Positions 1 through 11,956 are shown, numbered from the stretch's first letter. The stretch: 64,000 nt of DNA from Myotis daubentonii (GCF_963259705.1 NC_081861.1:109832102-109896101), one strand, 5' to 3'. Program-made: numbers and translations. Notes: generated by a model from the sequence alone, not told the origin.

Positions 1-300
1 CAGGGGGTTGGGGCGCTGCGCCCTGTCACACAAAGAGCCGCAGGGCGATCAGGGGGTTGGGGAGCTCCCCCCTATCAGGCACAGAGCAGGGCTGATCAGG
101 GGGTTGGGGCGCCTTCCCCTGTCACGAACAAAGCAGGGCGGATAGGGAGGTTGTGGCCCCACCCCCTGTCACACACAGAGCTGCAGAGCGATCAGGGGGT
201 TTGGGCGCTGCCCCCTGTCACACTGATCCCAGTGCCTGGAGGCCTCTCGGCTCTGCTGATCCTGGTGCTGGGAGGCATATTACCCATTTAGTATATAGGA
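1..300 (-). mobile_element. Helitron with 48-bp minisatellite, 3' part outside window
   Basis: Read on the minus strand, the element starts at about 300 with TCCTATATACTAAATGGG and continues with TAATATGC, the usual 5' start of vespertilionid Helitrons. It then enters an array of about five units of roughly 48 bp, each with a run of C/G, CCCTGTCACACACAGAGC and GATCAGGGGGTTGGGG. The 3' end lies beyond the window edge. It is non-autonomous as far as visible, with no Rep/helicase coding. The 3' end of the neighbouring Helitron abuts this start directly. The same junction occurs in opposite orientation at 63495/63496. Confidence 0.85.
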
Positions 301-947
301 TAGAGGCCTGGTGCACCAGTGGGGGCTGCCTGGTTTGCCCTGAAGGGTGTCCTGGATCAGGGTGGGGATCCTTCTTGGGTGCCTAGCCAGCCTGGATGAG
401 GGGCTGATGGCTGTTTGCAGCTGGTCACACACCCTTTAGGGTGGGGGTCCCCACTGGGGTGCCTGGCCAGTCTAGGTGAGGGGCTGAGGGCTGTTTTCAG
501 GCTGGGGGTGACTGAAGCTCCCGACCGCTCCTTTTATTTATTTATTTATTTTTTATTCTGGGCCAGCTTTTGCTCTGAGGCTTGGCTCCAGCTCTGAGGC
601 CTCGGCTGCTGAAAGCAGGTATCTGGTTTGTTTGGGTTTTATAATCAAAACACTGTTTCAACTCCAGCTCTGAGATCCTGGCTGGCTGAAAGCAGGTTTC
701 TCTGGTTTTGTTTAGCTTCTATATTTGTAACAATGTTTCAAACTGCAAGCTCAGAGGCCTGCAGCGGCAGACGGGGAAGGTTGGCTTCCTCTGTCATTGA
801 AGCAAGCAAGCCTCATGTTCGCTTCAAGCTGCCTGGCTGCCGGCCGCCATCTTGGCTAGCAGTTAATTTGCATATTGCCCTGATTAGCCAATGGGAAGGG
901 TAGCGGAGGTAGGGCTAATTACCATGTTTCTCTTTTATTAGATAGGA
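301..947 (-). mobile_element. Non-autonomous Helitron (HeliBat-like)
   Basis: On the minus strand the 5' end is TCCTATCTAATAAAAGAG at 947 and the 3' end is GTGCACCAGGCCTCTA at 301. The canonical terminal CTAG reads CTAT here. A promoter-like group lies near the 5' end: a CCAAT box (888-892), an octamer ATGCAAAT (866-873) and a YY1-type AAGATGGCGGC (843-855). The interior contains near-repeats of a segment built around AGCTGGAG and AAGCAGGT. No open frame resembling a transposase is present. It forms a head-to-tail pair with the element at 1-300. Confidence 0.88.
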
Positions 948-951
948 TATG

Positions 952-1085
952 CATAGCCCATGAACATAGATAATAGAGTGGTGTCGGACTGGGAGGTACT
1001 GATGAAGAGTGAAGAGGGTCAATGGGAAAAAAGATAAACAAAGGGGGCATATGTAATGCTTTCAAAAATAAATATAATTTTTTAA
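952..1085 (+). mobile_element. L1 or HAL1 3'-end fragment
   Basis: The stretch contains GGGGGCATATGTAATGCTTT followed by an A-rich tail with AATAAATA. This resembles the 3' terminus of the full-length L1 at 19925-19979 (CATATGTAATACCCTTTG). It is 5'-truncated and decayed. It could come from either an L1 or a HAL1, since both share this kind of 3' end. Confidence 0.5.
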
Positions 1086-3261
1086 AAAGGGGAAATAATT
1101 TCCTAAGCTGAGATGAAATCCAGATGTTCTGTTGCTAAAACGACAATAGTAAAATATAATGTCTGCTTCAACCATTCATTCAGTAAATACTGATTAGATA
1201 ACAACTATGAGGCAATCACTGCACTATGCACTAGTACAAAAGGGTGGACAAACCAAGGCTGACAGTCCAAGGTGACAACAATAAAAAACAATAGACAAAT
1301 AATTTTATACTTACAAATTTATACGTCTCAAAAAAGTAAAGCATAAGACAATTTTAGAGAATATTTAGTGGCACCAAAATTAGATTTGTTGCCTTGGAAC
1401 GTCTATCAGAAGAAATGACATTTAAAATAAGACTTAAAGGATGAATAAGAATTAGCTAAACAAAGAGTAGAAGTGATTTCCATTTTAAAATGTTTAGCCA
1501 TGTAAGGAAAAATTAGTTACAAATTGTCAGAGACCATTGTTCAATTTAGCAATGACTATAGTGATTATTTTTTAATTTAAATTTGATACTGTATATATTT
1601 ATTTTTATATATTTACATATCTACATATCTCATTCAACTTTCTGTTATAATGTAAAATGAATACAGAGTTTAAATTACAAAATCAGCATTGTTATTATTA
1701 TTGGGCTTGGGAATAAGAAATGAAAGAATTTCCTCATAAGAATTCTAGCTGAGTGTTTTGGGTAGGAGTGACATTTTAACTTTTATTTGGAAATTTATGT
1801 TTAAGTTCCATATGTTTAGGGAATCTCAAAGTTATCAAGAGAAATGTCTTGCTCAACTACTTAATGGAGGTTTTCCTTGGTTTATTTTGCTTTTTATTTT
1901 CATGTTAAAGAAATACAGACCTCCACAACTATTGCCTGTGGGGATTTTTCAAAGGAGCCAGATTTTTATGGAAGAACACCAAAAAGAATAAAATTTGGCA
2001 ATCATATTAAAAGACCATAAATCACTTTTTTGCATTGAATTATCTTCAAAGTTTCACTAACAACTGATTTGTTATCACCAAAGTCAACTTGAGAATTGGA
2101 AACCTGACAAATTTCTCCCTTGTCAAAAGGAAAACATTTTTTCCTCTCTTTATCCATTTAATTTTTGTTCCATTCAGAAACTAAAGAACATAAATAGGAA
2201 TTTATAAAACACATTTCTTAACACATTTGAATACACTGACAATTTAAAACCAATACATGAATCTGTGCTAAATTTTAAAGGAGATATATATTTTAAGTAA
2301 TTTTTAAGTCTTAGTTTTTTCAAAGATAAGTGTATAAAACAATGACTTAGTATGACTAAAAACCATACTGTGAGTTGTTCAGATTCAGGAGTGTCTTATC
2401 TCATATTGGACTCCATATAATAATTTTAAAATTAGCCAATTCTAACTAGTAACTTTGAGTTAGTTTATTAATAATTCTTCCTCAAGAATAAAGTAGAAAA
2501 ATGAGGAAAATCATCATCAAAGCAACATTTATTGCCACTATTATGTTCAACATTCTAAAGACATTACTTAAAGTTTTTTTAGTTTTAGACCTACCAAAAC
2601 AATCAATCAGAAAAATTAATTTACATAATAGCACTGAGATTAATTCAGATGTAGAGGTTATACATTTATATAAGAAGAATGGAGTTTTTCTACCATCCTA
2701 ACTTCATTGTTCGATTATAGCATTCATTATAAAGTTAATAATAATATTTTATTTCCATCAAAATTCTTAAACTTCTAGTTCTCCTTCTTCCCAGATAAAA
2801 TTTCACTATTAGAGACCATCACAACGGTGTCTTTTATTAATTACAAAGCAACCATTTATTCAGAGATGATACCCAATTACATTTTGTTACCTTGAAATTT
2901 GAGGACTACATAAAACTATGTATAGTATATTTCAGTTCTAGTTTGACCAGGCTAAGGAACAACTTCAGCAAGAGGTGTGAACTGTCTGGCTAGAGACATT
3001 AAGGGGATAAAAAAAAAGCTATATCATAAAGTCAAACAAAGCAAATAAATACCAGAATAATTTTGCATAACACTCTGAAAGTATTGATTCTCATTATATG
3101 AAATGCTTTCTTCTATCTTCCTATTCTATTTATTCTTCAAAATCCAACTCAAGTTTTGCCACTTCTATACAGCCTATCTGATACACATCTTCTCTTTTAT
3201 TTTCTCCTTGTATAGCATTTTTAAATTGTACAAAAACTAGACTTAATTATATGTTAATACA
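1086..3261. other. AT-rich DNA, nothing recognised
   Basis: No convincing coding frame and no young repeat is visible. At about 1160-1240 the words CATTCAGTAAATACTGATTAG and a following stretch recall the 'attcaacaaatatttattgagc' type of ancient interspersed repeat, but the match is too weak to name. Short open frames here have no recognisable motif and look like chance. Confidence 0.6.
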
Positions 3262-3400
3262 GATAGCACTTTAAGAGCATAGACTTTGGAGTGACGTTTA
3301 CAGTATTTCACATCCATAACCTTGAGCAAATTATTTAACTTTCTGAATGTTAATTTCCTCATGTGAAAAAGTGACAGTGATAACATTCTTAAGTGGTTTT
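3262..3400 (+). mobile_element. MIR SINE (ancient tRNA-derived)
   Basis: The stretch reads AGAGCATAGACTTTGGAG, then TTGAGCAAATTATTTAACTT and TTTCCTCATGTGAAAAAGTG. This order matches the MIR core (lose-water residue words 'ttgggcaagttacttaac' and 'tttcctcatctgtaaaatgg'). Divergence is high, as expected for a mammal-wide repeat. It is not active. Confidence 0.75.
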
Positions 3401-3441
3401 GGGGGACTAATGCCTCACTATACAAAAAGCCCCCAGAGGTA

Positions 3442-3816
3442 TCCTACTGGTATATAATAAAAGCCTAATATGCTAATCGACCGAAAGGTGGAACAACAGG
3501 TGGAATGACCAGTTGCACTGACTACCAGGGGGCAGATGCTCAACGCAGGAGTTGCCCCCAGCCCACAGGCCCCAGGACAGCCAAGACGGGTGCCAGCAGG
3601 GGCCCCCTGATCATCCCACCAGTCACCCTGCAGAGGGAGGATACTGGACGTGGTGGCAGGGGGCAGGGTCAGCAAGCAAGTGGTGACAGGACAGCCAAGG
3701 CAGGTGCCAGCAGGGGCCTTCTGATTGCCTCACCAGTCACCCCATAGATTGTCCCTGATTCCTGGGCAGGCCTAGGGACCCTACCAGTGCATGAATTTCA
3801 TGCACCTGGCCTCTAG
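3442..3816 (+). mobile_element. Short non-autonomous Helitron
   Basis: The 5' end lies near TCCTACTGGTATATAATAAA and is followed by AAGCCTAATATGCTAAT. The 3' end has a perfect 19-nt palindrome GTGCATGAATTTCATGCAC (3787-3805), then CTGGCCTCTAG and a flanking T. This is the Helitron 3' hairpin plus CTRR arrangement. The interior is GC-rich and holds a direct repeat around GACAGCCAAG and GTGCCAGCAGGGGCC (about 3575 and 3690). It has no coding capacity. Confidence 0.92.
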
Positions 3817-6800
3817 TCAGCATATAATAATCAATAATTATGTTTTTATTAATTTATTATTATTGTCATTATTATTTAGTAGAGTAGACCTTCTGTGCAT
3901 TTTTGCTTCTTTAATAATATGTGATGGCAGATTAGTAAAATGTGCTAGCTCCAACAGTAATATATATCCACTAAAATCTTAACTTTTGTTTCAGACTAAT
4001 TCCAGATGATACCTTTGAGAAGCACAAATGGAAATTTGTTTTCCCATCAAAATGATATCTGCAGAATTGCATTAAATTCTACACTGAACATTTTAATGTA
4101 GACATTGCTATTTTAGAGAATATCCAGAAAAGAATAATTATAATTCTGAGAGGTCTGGAAACCATGCTATATAGGAACAATGAAATAAACTGGGGTAATT
4201 TTCTCAGGGGAGACATAAAGCTTTCTTCAAATACATGGTTAGGTATCTTATTGATGAGAGACAAAACATACAAGTAAAGCCAGGAAAATAATTTATAGCA
4301 AGGCAGATATTTCCTCACTTTGATATAAAACTTCCTAGCCCCCCAAAACAAATAGATGACTAGCTTTTGTAGGTGAATATGTTCAGTCAGAGACTGAATA
4401 ATGACTCTTTGTCAATATTAAACAATACATTAGAATTCATACCAGTAAACATCATTTCCCTAAAGTTTAATTTTATTTTAATTAATTATAAAAATATTAC
4501 TTCAAAATTATAAACAGAATAAGTTTCAGAGGTCAAGTTACTACCCCATGAATACAAGAAGCTGCACACTCCCTGGGTTCTGGTGGGAGGAAAAGGGCAC
4601 TAGGACTTCCGCTATTTTGAACGTTGCCTAGACCTAATATTGCATCTTACAGTGGAACACACAATTCTAAAACTTTATATTTTTGGTATAATAAAGTATC
4701 CTTAATCTATAATTTAATATGAAGCATTATCCCATTGGTGACAATAGGAGAATGATTAATGGCATTATTAAAATAGAGATCAATTAGTATTTTTTAAATT
4801 AATGAAATATATATCCATAAGTTGAGTGATTCCATATTCTGTCATTGCATGAGTAGATACTACTTCTGATAGTTGAAATTTAAATGCAATTAGAGTTACA
4901 TTTAAAATAGTTACATTTTAGAACTCATTTAGTACATATAAGTTCAAAAAGTAAAGGCAATTGCAATTATATGAAACCATGAGCAAACATATTTATAGTT
5001 TAAATAATTGATGTTATTTTCTATATTGTGTATAGTTTATTCCTAGAAATAATGCATTTACTTAAGTGTAACTGTCATTTGAAGAATTTGTACTACAGAA
5101 ATGAGCCCTTTTTATGACAGGTACAGCAATTTCCTATCGAGAAGCTGTTTCACCTGTAATTTAATTTAAACTTTTTACAGTGTGTTAACATTTTCCTTCA
5201 ATACATTTAATGCCTTTGCCATAATTAGTCTATTGTGTTGTTTTATAACTATGGAGGTACCTTTTTTGCTTTAATGTTTTCAGGAATATTTTATACTTTT
5301 TAAAAATTAATATAAGCCAATTAGGCCAGGGCTACACAATAGGAAAGTAAGAGGAAGGGCCTATGAATCTTGTGAATTGGGACTGTACCCACTTAAATGA
5401 AAAGCTATTCAGGATCCAAAGAATATCATTACCTTAAATTATCCATATTAACACCATTATTTCCAATTTCTTTAGGTAAATACCATAATATTTTTTTTTG
5501 CTTTGATATGAGATATAAGCCTTAGTTTATCAGTTTTAAAGATAAATTTAGCAAAAAAGCTTGAAAACTCTGTTTTTCTCCAAAAAAGACAAAGTCTCAA
5601 TAAAATCTAGTGACATTTATAATAATGGGCATTTTCACACCTATATGCTTCATTATATGTAAATATATTTTCTTTGCTACCCATGTTACATGTGTGTGCC
5701 CATAAGATATATCTGTCATTCCTCCCTGCCTTTAGTTTCCAGACACTATGAAAAATTCAATAAGTTTAATGATATACAGTTCATTTATGTGCATGCATTT
5801 ATTTCATTAAATAGTATAATTAAGTTAATTTTTAAATAAGCAATTTAATAGCACTGACCAACTGAACTGACTGTATTTTATATTAATAAGAATAATATTT
5901 CCCTTGACCTTAAGTTAAGAAATATCCTTTTCATTGTAAAATTATTTGAAAAAGTACAAAAATTTAAGATGAAGTGCAATTGAAAAATTGAAGTTTGAAT
6001 ACAGAAAAAGATTATTATAGCATTATGGAATTGTTATTCACTTAACTAATTCATTTTAATGTAATTGGCTTAGATTGCTTGGGGTGGACATTTATTATAA
6101 TTTTATTTTTTGGAAATCCAAGACTCAAATCTACTTTTAATTTTTGGGACCAACCTATTATGTGGAATTTAGTTTAAGGCAGGTTCTACTTCTCAAGCTA
6201 GAAGCTGAGTTCCCTAATCACTTTTGACTGGCATATGGTCACATTTTCTAGGCTCAGCTAACTACTACATATTGCCATATGGGATGTATGGTTTTCATGT
6301 AGTGTTGCCAAGTCAGGATCAATTTAGAAAGTACTCATTGTGGCATAAATAAACTTAAGATTTAATTGGCAGTGAGTTTGGATGTCCAGAAGCAGCAGTA
6401 TCCAACAATAGTGGTACTGTGCTAACACCACCAACATAATTATGTCTCTTGAACCTTACCTCATTTTTGTGTGCCAATTTTCTAAACTTAGTTCTCTAAT
6501 CTCTCAAAGATTATATGAGATCTCAATTATCCTTATATGTAATCAATTTTCTGCTTAACTTAAGTTAGCCATATTTTATTTTTGTGGTCTAAAATAAAAT
6601 ACATGACTTGTATATATGAAGGTATCAACAGTTGATTATAGTCAACAGACACTGAGAGGAAACAGTCAACTGAGGCATGAATGACTGACTACAGGATAGA
6701 TAAAGATTGTAAAAATACCATTCTGTATGCAGGTATAAAATATGGAAAACTATAGTACATAGTGATATTGTAGCTATCATCCATATTCAACTGGAATAAA

Positions 6801-7109
6801 GTGTTCATTGAGTGCAAGATTATTCCAGTGCCACAGAATACTATGGAGAGTATGAAAAATCAAGGAGTATTAGATTAGAATGACTGCTTTTTACAGCAAT
6901 GCAGAGTTTAAGAGAAAAGATATGTCAAGCTCAAACTATTGAATTCTCATGACCAAACTAAAGTAATTCTTCCTCTTTAAGCACAGGGCTCAATTTTAAA
7001 TCTAAACTTAATGTGTAATTCTACATTTTACTATATTATAACATCTACTGTTCCCACAACCTCCCAGGGTATTTAAAGTTAAAAGTAATTCAGGTTAAAA
7101 AAATAATAT
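3817..7109. other. AT-rich DNA, nothing recognised
   Basis: This 3.3-kb stretch is unusually free of recognisable young repeats compared with the rest of the window. Open frames are short and low-complexity. I see no splice-bounded exon candidate with convincing codon structure, although a small exon cannot be excluded by eye. Confidence 0.55.
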
Positions 7110-7733
7110 GGTCCCGAGGAGTCCCAGATGGCAGCAGGGTAGATGGAAGCAACATTGACTTGCTCCTTGTGTCAAACCAGATTTACAGGTAAATTATAGA
7201 CCAATCAACCTGAATAACCAACTGAAGGCTAGCTCTTCTGAGACATTATAACCAAGGATTTACAGAGGAAGCCACAAAGAGACTGGTAAGAAGGGCAGAG
7301 ACTTGAAAAGTCCTGTGACCAACTCCCATGTGGGGTGGCTGAGAAACTTGAAAGCATATCTCAGCTACAAATCTACCTTACCCCAGAAGTGAGGGGTCTC
7401 AACCCCTCGCAGGGATCCCCAACCCTGAGACACAGACAGGAAGACAAGCCTGCATAGCATCTGGTTGTGGAAATCAGTGGGGATTCGCTCCACATGGGAG
7501 AAAAGGAAACCTGAAAAAGACTCAGATGCCACATTCCCAGGGTTGGGCAATCTTATTGTTACAGCACCAGTCTGAGCAGTGCACTGCCTAGCCCTCCAAT
7601 GACTGGCAATACCACTCTGCCATGCTCAGGTCCTTTGGAGAGGCCTACTGGTGGCACCCAGCAGGAACATTTTCTGTGCTCCTTTCCTGGAGAAGATATT
7701 GGCGGAAACTCAGTGATTAAACTGAGTAGCTTT

Positions 7734-8138
7734 GCCCTGACCAGCTTTCATAAGTGGTTAGAGCAGTGATGGCGAACCTATGACATGTGTGTCAGAGGTG
7801 ACACGCAAACTCATTTTTTTGTTGATTTTTCTTTTTTAAATGGCATTTAAATATATAAAATAAATATCAAAAATATAATTCTGTTTTACTATGGTTGCAA
7901 ATATCAAAAAATTTCTATATGTGACACGGCACCAGAGTTAAGTTAGGGTTTTTCAAAATGCTGACATGCCGAGCTCAAAAGGTTCGCCATCACTGGGTTA
8001 TAGCATTGGTCTGTGGACCTGAGGGTAGCAGGTTTGCTTCCCAGACAAGGGCATGCACCTTCGTTAAAGGTTTGATTTCTGGCCCTGGAGTGGGGGGATT
8101 GGAGATCATGCAGAAGGCAACAAATTTGCTCTGATGTA

Positions 8139-8182
<44 letters not shown>

Positions 8183-8240
8183 CCTCCCTCCCTTCCACTC
8201 TAAAAAAATCAATGGAAAAATATTCTTGGGTGGGAATTAA
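7734..8240 (+). mobile_element. VES-type SINE split by a hAT element
   Basis: The two halves, 7734-7763 and 7996-8240, read together as a tRNA-derived SINE. The first is GCCCTGACCAGC...GTGGTTAGAG. The second begins GGTTATAGCATTGGTCTGTGG and ends in a CT microsatellite and ATCAATGGAAAAATATTC. The intervening 232 bp is a complete hAT-type element with an 8-bp duplication of SINE sequence. The CT run (about 8140-8182) is the usual expanded 3' region of this family. Confidence 0.88.
7764..7995. mobile_element. Non-autonomous hAT transposon (nhAT)
   Basis: Both ends carry a 16-bp terminal inverted repeat, CAGTGATGGCGAACCT and its complement AGGTTCGCCATCACTG. It is flanked by 8-bp direct repeats GGTTAGAG (7756-7763) and GGTTATAG (7996-8003), which match at 7 of 8 positions. 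An 8-bp target duplication is diagnostic of the hAT superfamily. The 232-bp interior is AT-rich without coding. Confidence 0.93.
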
Positions 8241-9317
8241 AAAAAAACTTGTATAGCTTTGGAAGGGGAAAATTATTCCCCACCTTGAGCACACAGTCCT
8301 CCCCCCACCTGTTAAATCACTGGTTTGCCCTGCCATTCTAGGACTGCCATGCTGAGCTCAGTATTTCAGGGGGACAAGAGTGCTGTTCAGAACTGGGACT
8401 CTTGGAGTGTATCTAGGGGGGCTTTTGTCCAGGGATCAGACATGAAGGTGCTGGGTTGTGTGGCTACATTGCAGGTGAGTCACTCCTATCTCCCCTGTGA
8501 TCTCAGCTTGCACTATCCTGGGAAGGGTAAGAAATGCCCCACCCTTACAGGCTTGCCAGCAACACCCCCAATGAGAAACACTTTGGATAAGCCCTCCCAA
8601 GTGTCAGTATCCCTTCCCAGCTGAGCTCAGTACTATGGAGATTATGGTGTGCTGCTTGAAGCTAGGAGATTCCAAGTGTCTCCCTCAGAGGCTATTGTTT
8701 GGGACAAGGATGAAGTCCTTGGCCCAATCTTACAGGCTCAGCCAGCCCCACACCCAACTGAGACTCCTTTGACCTGACCTCTCAAGCCCCAGTGGCATGG
8801 CCCTGTTGAGCTTGCTTTTGAAGAGCAGACAGCTGGATGAAACCAATTTGAGTCTGCAGTGCTCCTCCTGGAGAGCTAGAGTTGAAGACTCTGAAAGAGA
8901 CTGAGTGGTTTGGCTATAGAGTAGGGGTCACTTTCTTCTCATTGAGTGCCTGATCATGTGACCCCCAAGTACTAAACTCACTATCCCCATTTACCCTGAC
9001 CTGGATCACCACACAATACCAAGCATGTGTCCTGTCTTTGATGTATCTGTGCATTGTGGCCAGTCTGGGCCCACTCTACAGTCTTTCTTCAGAAGGTTCT
9101 GGAGGAAGAAAAGGTGGCTTATGGGGGAGGTGGAGTAGCTGACAGGCAGAGGCAGAACTTAGGAAGCCACAGAACTTTTATAGATCTATAGAGGCAGAGC
9201 TGGAGGAAGCCAACCCTTGTAAACAGAATAGCAACTCTCACTCACACCCATGCCCAGTAGATGCACCCACAAACAATAAATAGTAAGGCAGCTCCAGACA
9301 AGTAGCCAAAGGTCAGT

Positions 9318-9556
9318 TACACCCAAGGATATTTTTCCATTGATTTTAGAGAGAATGGAAGGGAGAGAGAAAGACAGAGAAAAATATCGATGTGAGAGAA
9401 ACACATCGATTGGTTTCCTTCTGTATGCACCCTGACCAGGGCCTGGGCTGGAGAGGAGCCTACAACCAAGGTACGTGTTCTTGACTGGAATCAAACCCAG
9501 GACTCTGTTGTCCACAGGCCAATGCTCTATCCACTGAGAGAAACTGGCTTGGGCCA
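9318..9556 (-). mobile_element. VES-type SINE
   Basis: On the minus strand it reads from TGGCCCAAGCCAGTTTCTCT through TAGAGCATTGGCCTGTGG to a CT-rich segment and ATCAATGGAAAAATATCC. The B-box-like GGTTTGATTCCAGTC near the start shows its tRNA origin. It lies inside the 5' UTR of the old L1. Confidence 0.85.
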
Positions 9557-10113
9557 CACATTCCATATTGAAATGTACCTGAACCCCACCCAATTGGAAT
9601 CAGTTCCAACAATACCAGTGGTGGGCTTCAGACCACACTAGAGCTTGACACAAGTAGCTACACATATGGCATGCCCAAAGGGGGATTCCAGCTGGCAAAA
9701 GACCCTGGTGTTAAAAACAAAAACAAATTCTGCCTCAAAGGTCAGCCCCTGCACAGCAACTCATACACATTGATCAAAGTTTATCTCTACAGTCATCCAG
9801 CCTGAAGAGTTAACACCACCCACAAAAAAAGCCAACAACATTCAAAGCAGAATCAGAACTTAGGAAATCACAGAACATTTATAGATCTACCCCTAACTAC
9901 AACAGGAGAGTGCAAATAACTCACAATAAATATTCCTGCAGCACCAAGCTCCAGTGATCTGGAAGAGTGTGCCACTAAGCCCAAGAATAAACCTACATCA
10001 TTAAGCCATCATAAAAAATGTGGGAGTCAGAAGATCTACCTTAATACATAGAGACAAGCTAGGCAGACAAAGAACTATGCCCCAAATGAAAGAACAAGAG
10101 AAATCCTCAGAAA

Positions 10114-10430
10114 TCCTATCTAATAAAAGAGTAATATTCAAATTAGCCATTGCCCTGCAACAAAGATGGCAACACCCACAGCCAATAAGGCAGGAATATG
10201 CAAATTGACTGTCATTCCGTGACAAAGATGGTGGTGGCTGAGCCAGGATGCTTGCGTCATCACTATGGCAATGATGCAGGCATTCCGCCCCACCCCACTT
10301 TGCTTTGTTGCTGCTGCCATGGGGGCCAGAGAAGCAGAGACACAAGCCCACAGGGGGGCACAGCACCCAGCAGCCCCAAGCCCCATGGCTGTGGTGACAC
10401 AAACCCACAGGAAAAATGTGGAAGTAGAGA
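10114..10430 (+). mobile_element. Helitron, 3' end not found
   Basis: The 5' terminus TCCTATCTAATAAAAGAG is clear and interrupts the old L1 ORF1 start. Near the 5' end are CCAAT (10182-10186), octamer ATGCAAAT (10198-10205) and AAGATGGTGG (10225-10234), the same order as in other Helitrons here. The interior is GC-rich. I could not find the GTGCAC hairpin or terminal CTAG before the LTR-like sequence beginning near 10480, so the right boundary is approximate and the element is probably 3'-truncated. Confidence 0.75.
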
Positions 10431-10479
10431 TAAGCTATCATAACTTTATCTCCCTTTCCACAAGATGAGAAAACTGACC

Positions 10480-11165
10480 CTGATTTATTTAGTGATGTGG
10501 CCCATACCTTTCTACAAGCACAAGGTATGTTATGACCACTCCCAGAAAGGTCTGGTCAGAATACTGTCTCCAGGGAATAACGCTAGTGTGGCAAATCATC
10601 TAAGAGAGGAAACAAGCTTTAGTTGGGTTTATTCTGAAGGTCAGAGAACATGCCACCCCAACATATGCTGTGTTGTTATATTGATTATCTTGAGCTGCAG
10701 ATGCTTGAAAAACAGCAAATTCAAGGACAGTCTTTCACTGAAGTCTCCTGACCTGCCTAAAATCGGGCCCCCCAAAAGGAGCTTAAATATCATAGGTCCC
10801 CTTGATGGGAAAAGTGTCATCAGCCAGCGAAGACTGACTCCTGTCACAGGACAGGAGACTAGAAGTTGACATCACACCCAAACATTGTTACAAACTATCT
10901 TCCCCCACTACCATTCATATTTCCTAAAAATCATTTACTCTCCTCTAAGAGGCCTACATCCCCTTTCCCTAGGAAGAAGGTATTTAAATCTGGATTCTAA
11001 GCCACCTTGGGGAGTTACTCATTTTTCCCTGGGATATCCCACATATACACGAGGTACACATGTTAATGAACTTTTGTTTTTCTCTTGGTACTCTGTCTTT
11101 CATTACAAGGGCCTCCAATAAGAACTAAGAAGGGTAGAGGAAAACTATTTTTCCTCCTCCATAAT
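10480..11165 (+). mobile_element. Probable class I ERV LTR (solo or partial)
   Basis: A TATA-like GGTATTTAAATC (about 10979) is followed some 140 bp later by a polyadenylation word CCAATAAGA (about 11114) and by AGAAGGGTAGAGGAAAA with a T-rich end. This order and the 3' words resemble LTRs of gammaretrovirus-like mammalian ERVs. The 5' TG end and target duplication were not resolved. No coding sequence is adjacent, so a solo LTR is likely. Confidence 0.55.
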
Positions 11166-11299
11166 TCTATTTCGGGAAATCAAGTCCTGGGCTGAACAGT
11201 GAGGTTGGCTCAAGTGCCAAGCAGTCCCGGCTAAGGGGAGGGAAGCTTCTAGGGGGAAATCAATGACATTGGCATCAAAGTAGGACATAGGGCACACAC

Positions 11300-11520
11300 A
11301 TGGTTGCTGGTGGGAGTTTAAAGTGGTTCAACATTTTTGGAGGATGATTTAGAAAAATCAATAGAAATGTTCAAGGTACATCCAAGAGTCTTCTTCTAGG
11401 AATCTCATCTGCTGAGATAAAGCACGAGTGCATAAGCCCTGGTCAGAACCCAGGGTGCTACTGCGGGCTCCCCTTCCACAATAGGAAAACCTGTTTACAA
11501 CCTGCATTTTTAGGACAAGG
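11300..11520 (+). mobile_element. Old L1 ORF2 fragment
   Basis: The words TTGCTGGTGGGAGTTTAAAG and TGGTTCAACATTTTTGGAGG match the C-terminal part of L1 ORF2 at the nucleotide level (compare 19309-19400). Many stops and indels show age. It belongs to an L1 older than the 13690-19979 copy. Confidence 0.6.
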
Positions 11521-11525
11521 TGACA

Positions 11526-11865
11526 TCTATACTAATAAAAGTGTAATATGCTAATTAGACTGAACATCTTTTGGACGACCTTCCGGACATCCTTCTAGTC
11601 TAGACAAAGCCATGGTGGCAGGGCTGAGGCAGAGGCAGTTAGAGGAAACCAGGCAGGCAGGGGAGAGCAGTTAGGTGGATCAGGCCGGCAGGGGAGAGTA
11701 GATACGGGGATCAGACCATCAGGGGAGAGCAGTTAGGGGGATCAGGACAGCATGCAGGTGAGCAGTCAGGAGCCAGCAGTCCCAAGGGGTACCGGATTGG
11801 AGAGGGTACAGGCCGGGATGAGGGAACCCCCTCCCATGCATGAATTTCATGTAGCAGGCCTCTAG
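11526..11865 (+). mobile_element. Short non-autonomous Helitron
   Basis: It starts TCTATACTAATAAAAGTG and ends with an imperfect hairpin ATGCATGAATTTCATG, then GCAGGCCTCTAG followed by T. The interior holds four imperfect tandem copies of a unit of about 36 bp containing AGGGGAGAGCAGTTAG and GGATCAGG. No coding capacity is visible. Confidence 0.92.
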
Positions 11866-11956
11866 TAAATTAATAAAATGGAAGCAATCAAGATACCAGA
11901 TGCAGAGTTTAAAACATTGCTTATAAAAATGCTCAAAATGTATATATACATATATC

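Larger units (their letters stand above)
7110..10113 (+). mobile_element. Old L1: 5' UTR and start of ORF1
   Basis: It begins GGAGTCCCAGATGGCAGCAG, the typical opening of mammalian L1 5' UTRs. It ends at about 10080-10113 with CCAAATGAAAGAACAAGAGA, a word found at the start of many L1 ORF1 regions. A Helitron interrupts it at 10114. Two SINEs and a hAT sit inside. A direct repeat around CAGAACTTAGGAA and TTTATAGATCTA occurs at about 9147 and 9848. ORF1/ORF2 remains at 12903-13689 and 19991-24075 may be the rest of the same insertion, but that link is inferred from order and age. Confidence 0.55.

Noticed and set aside
1..240. Regular 48-bp repeats as a possible CRISPR array
   Set aside because: Units are contiguous without unique spacers, occur inside Helitrons and recur at two other places; this is a minisatellite in a bat genome.
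8325..8624. Open frame of 99 codons on the plus strand
   Set aside because: It lies in the 5' UTR region of the old L1 and has no recognisable motif or support from codon pattern.
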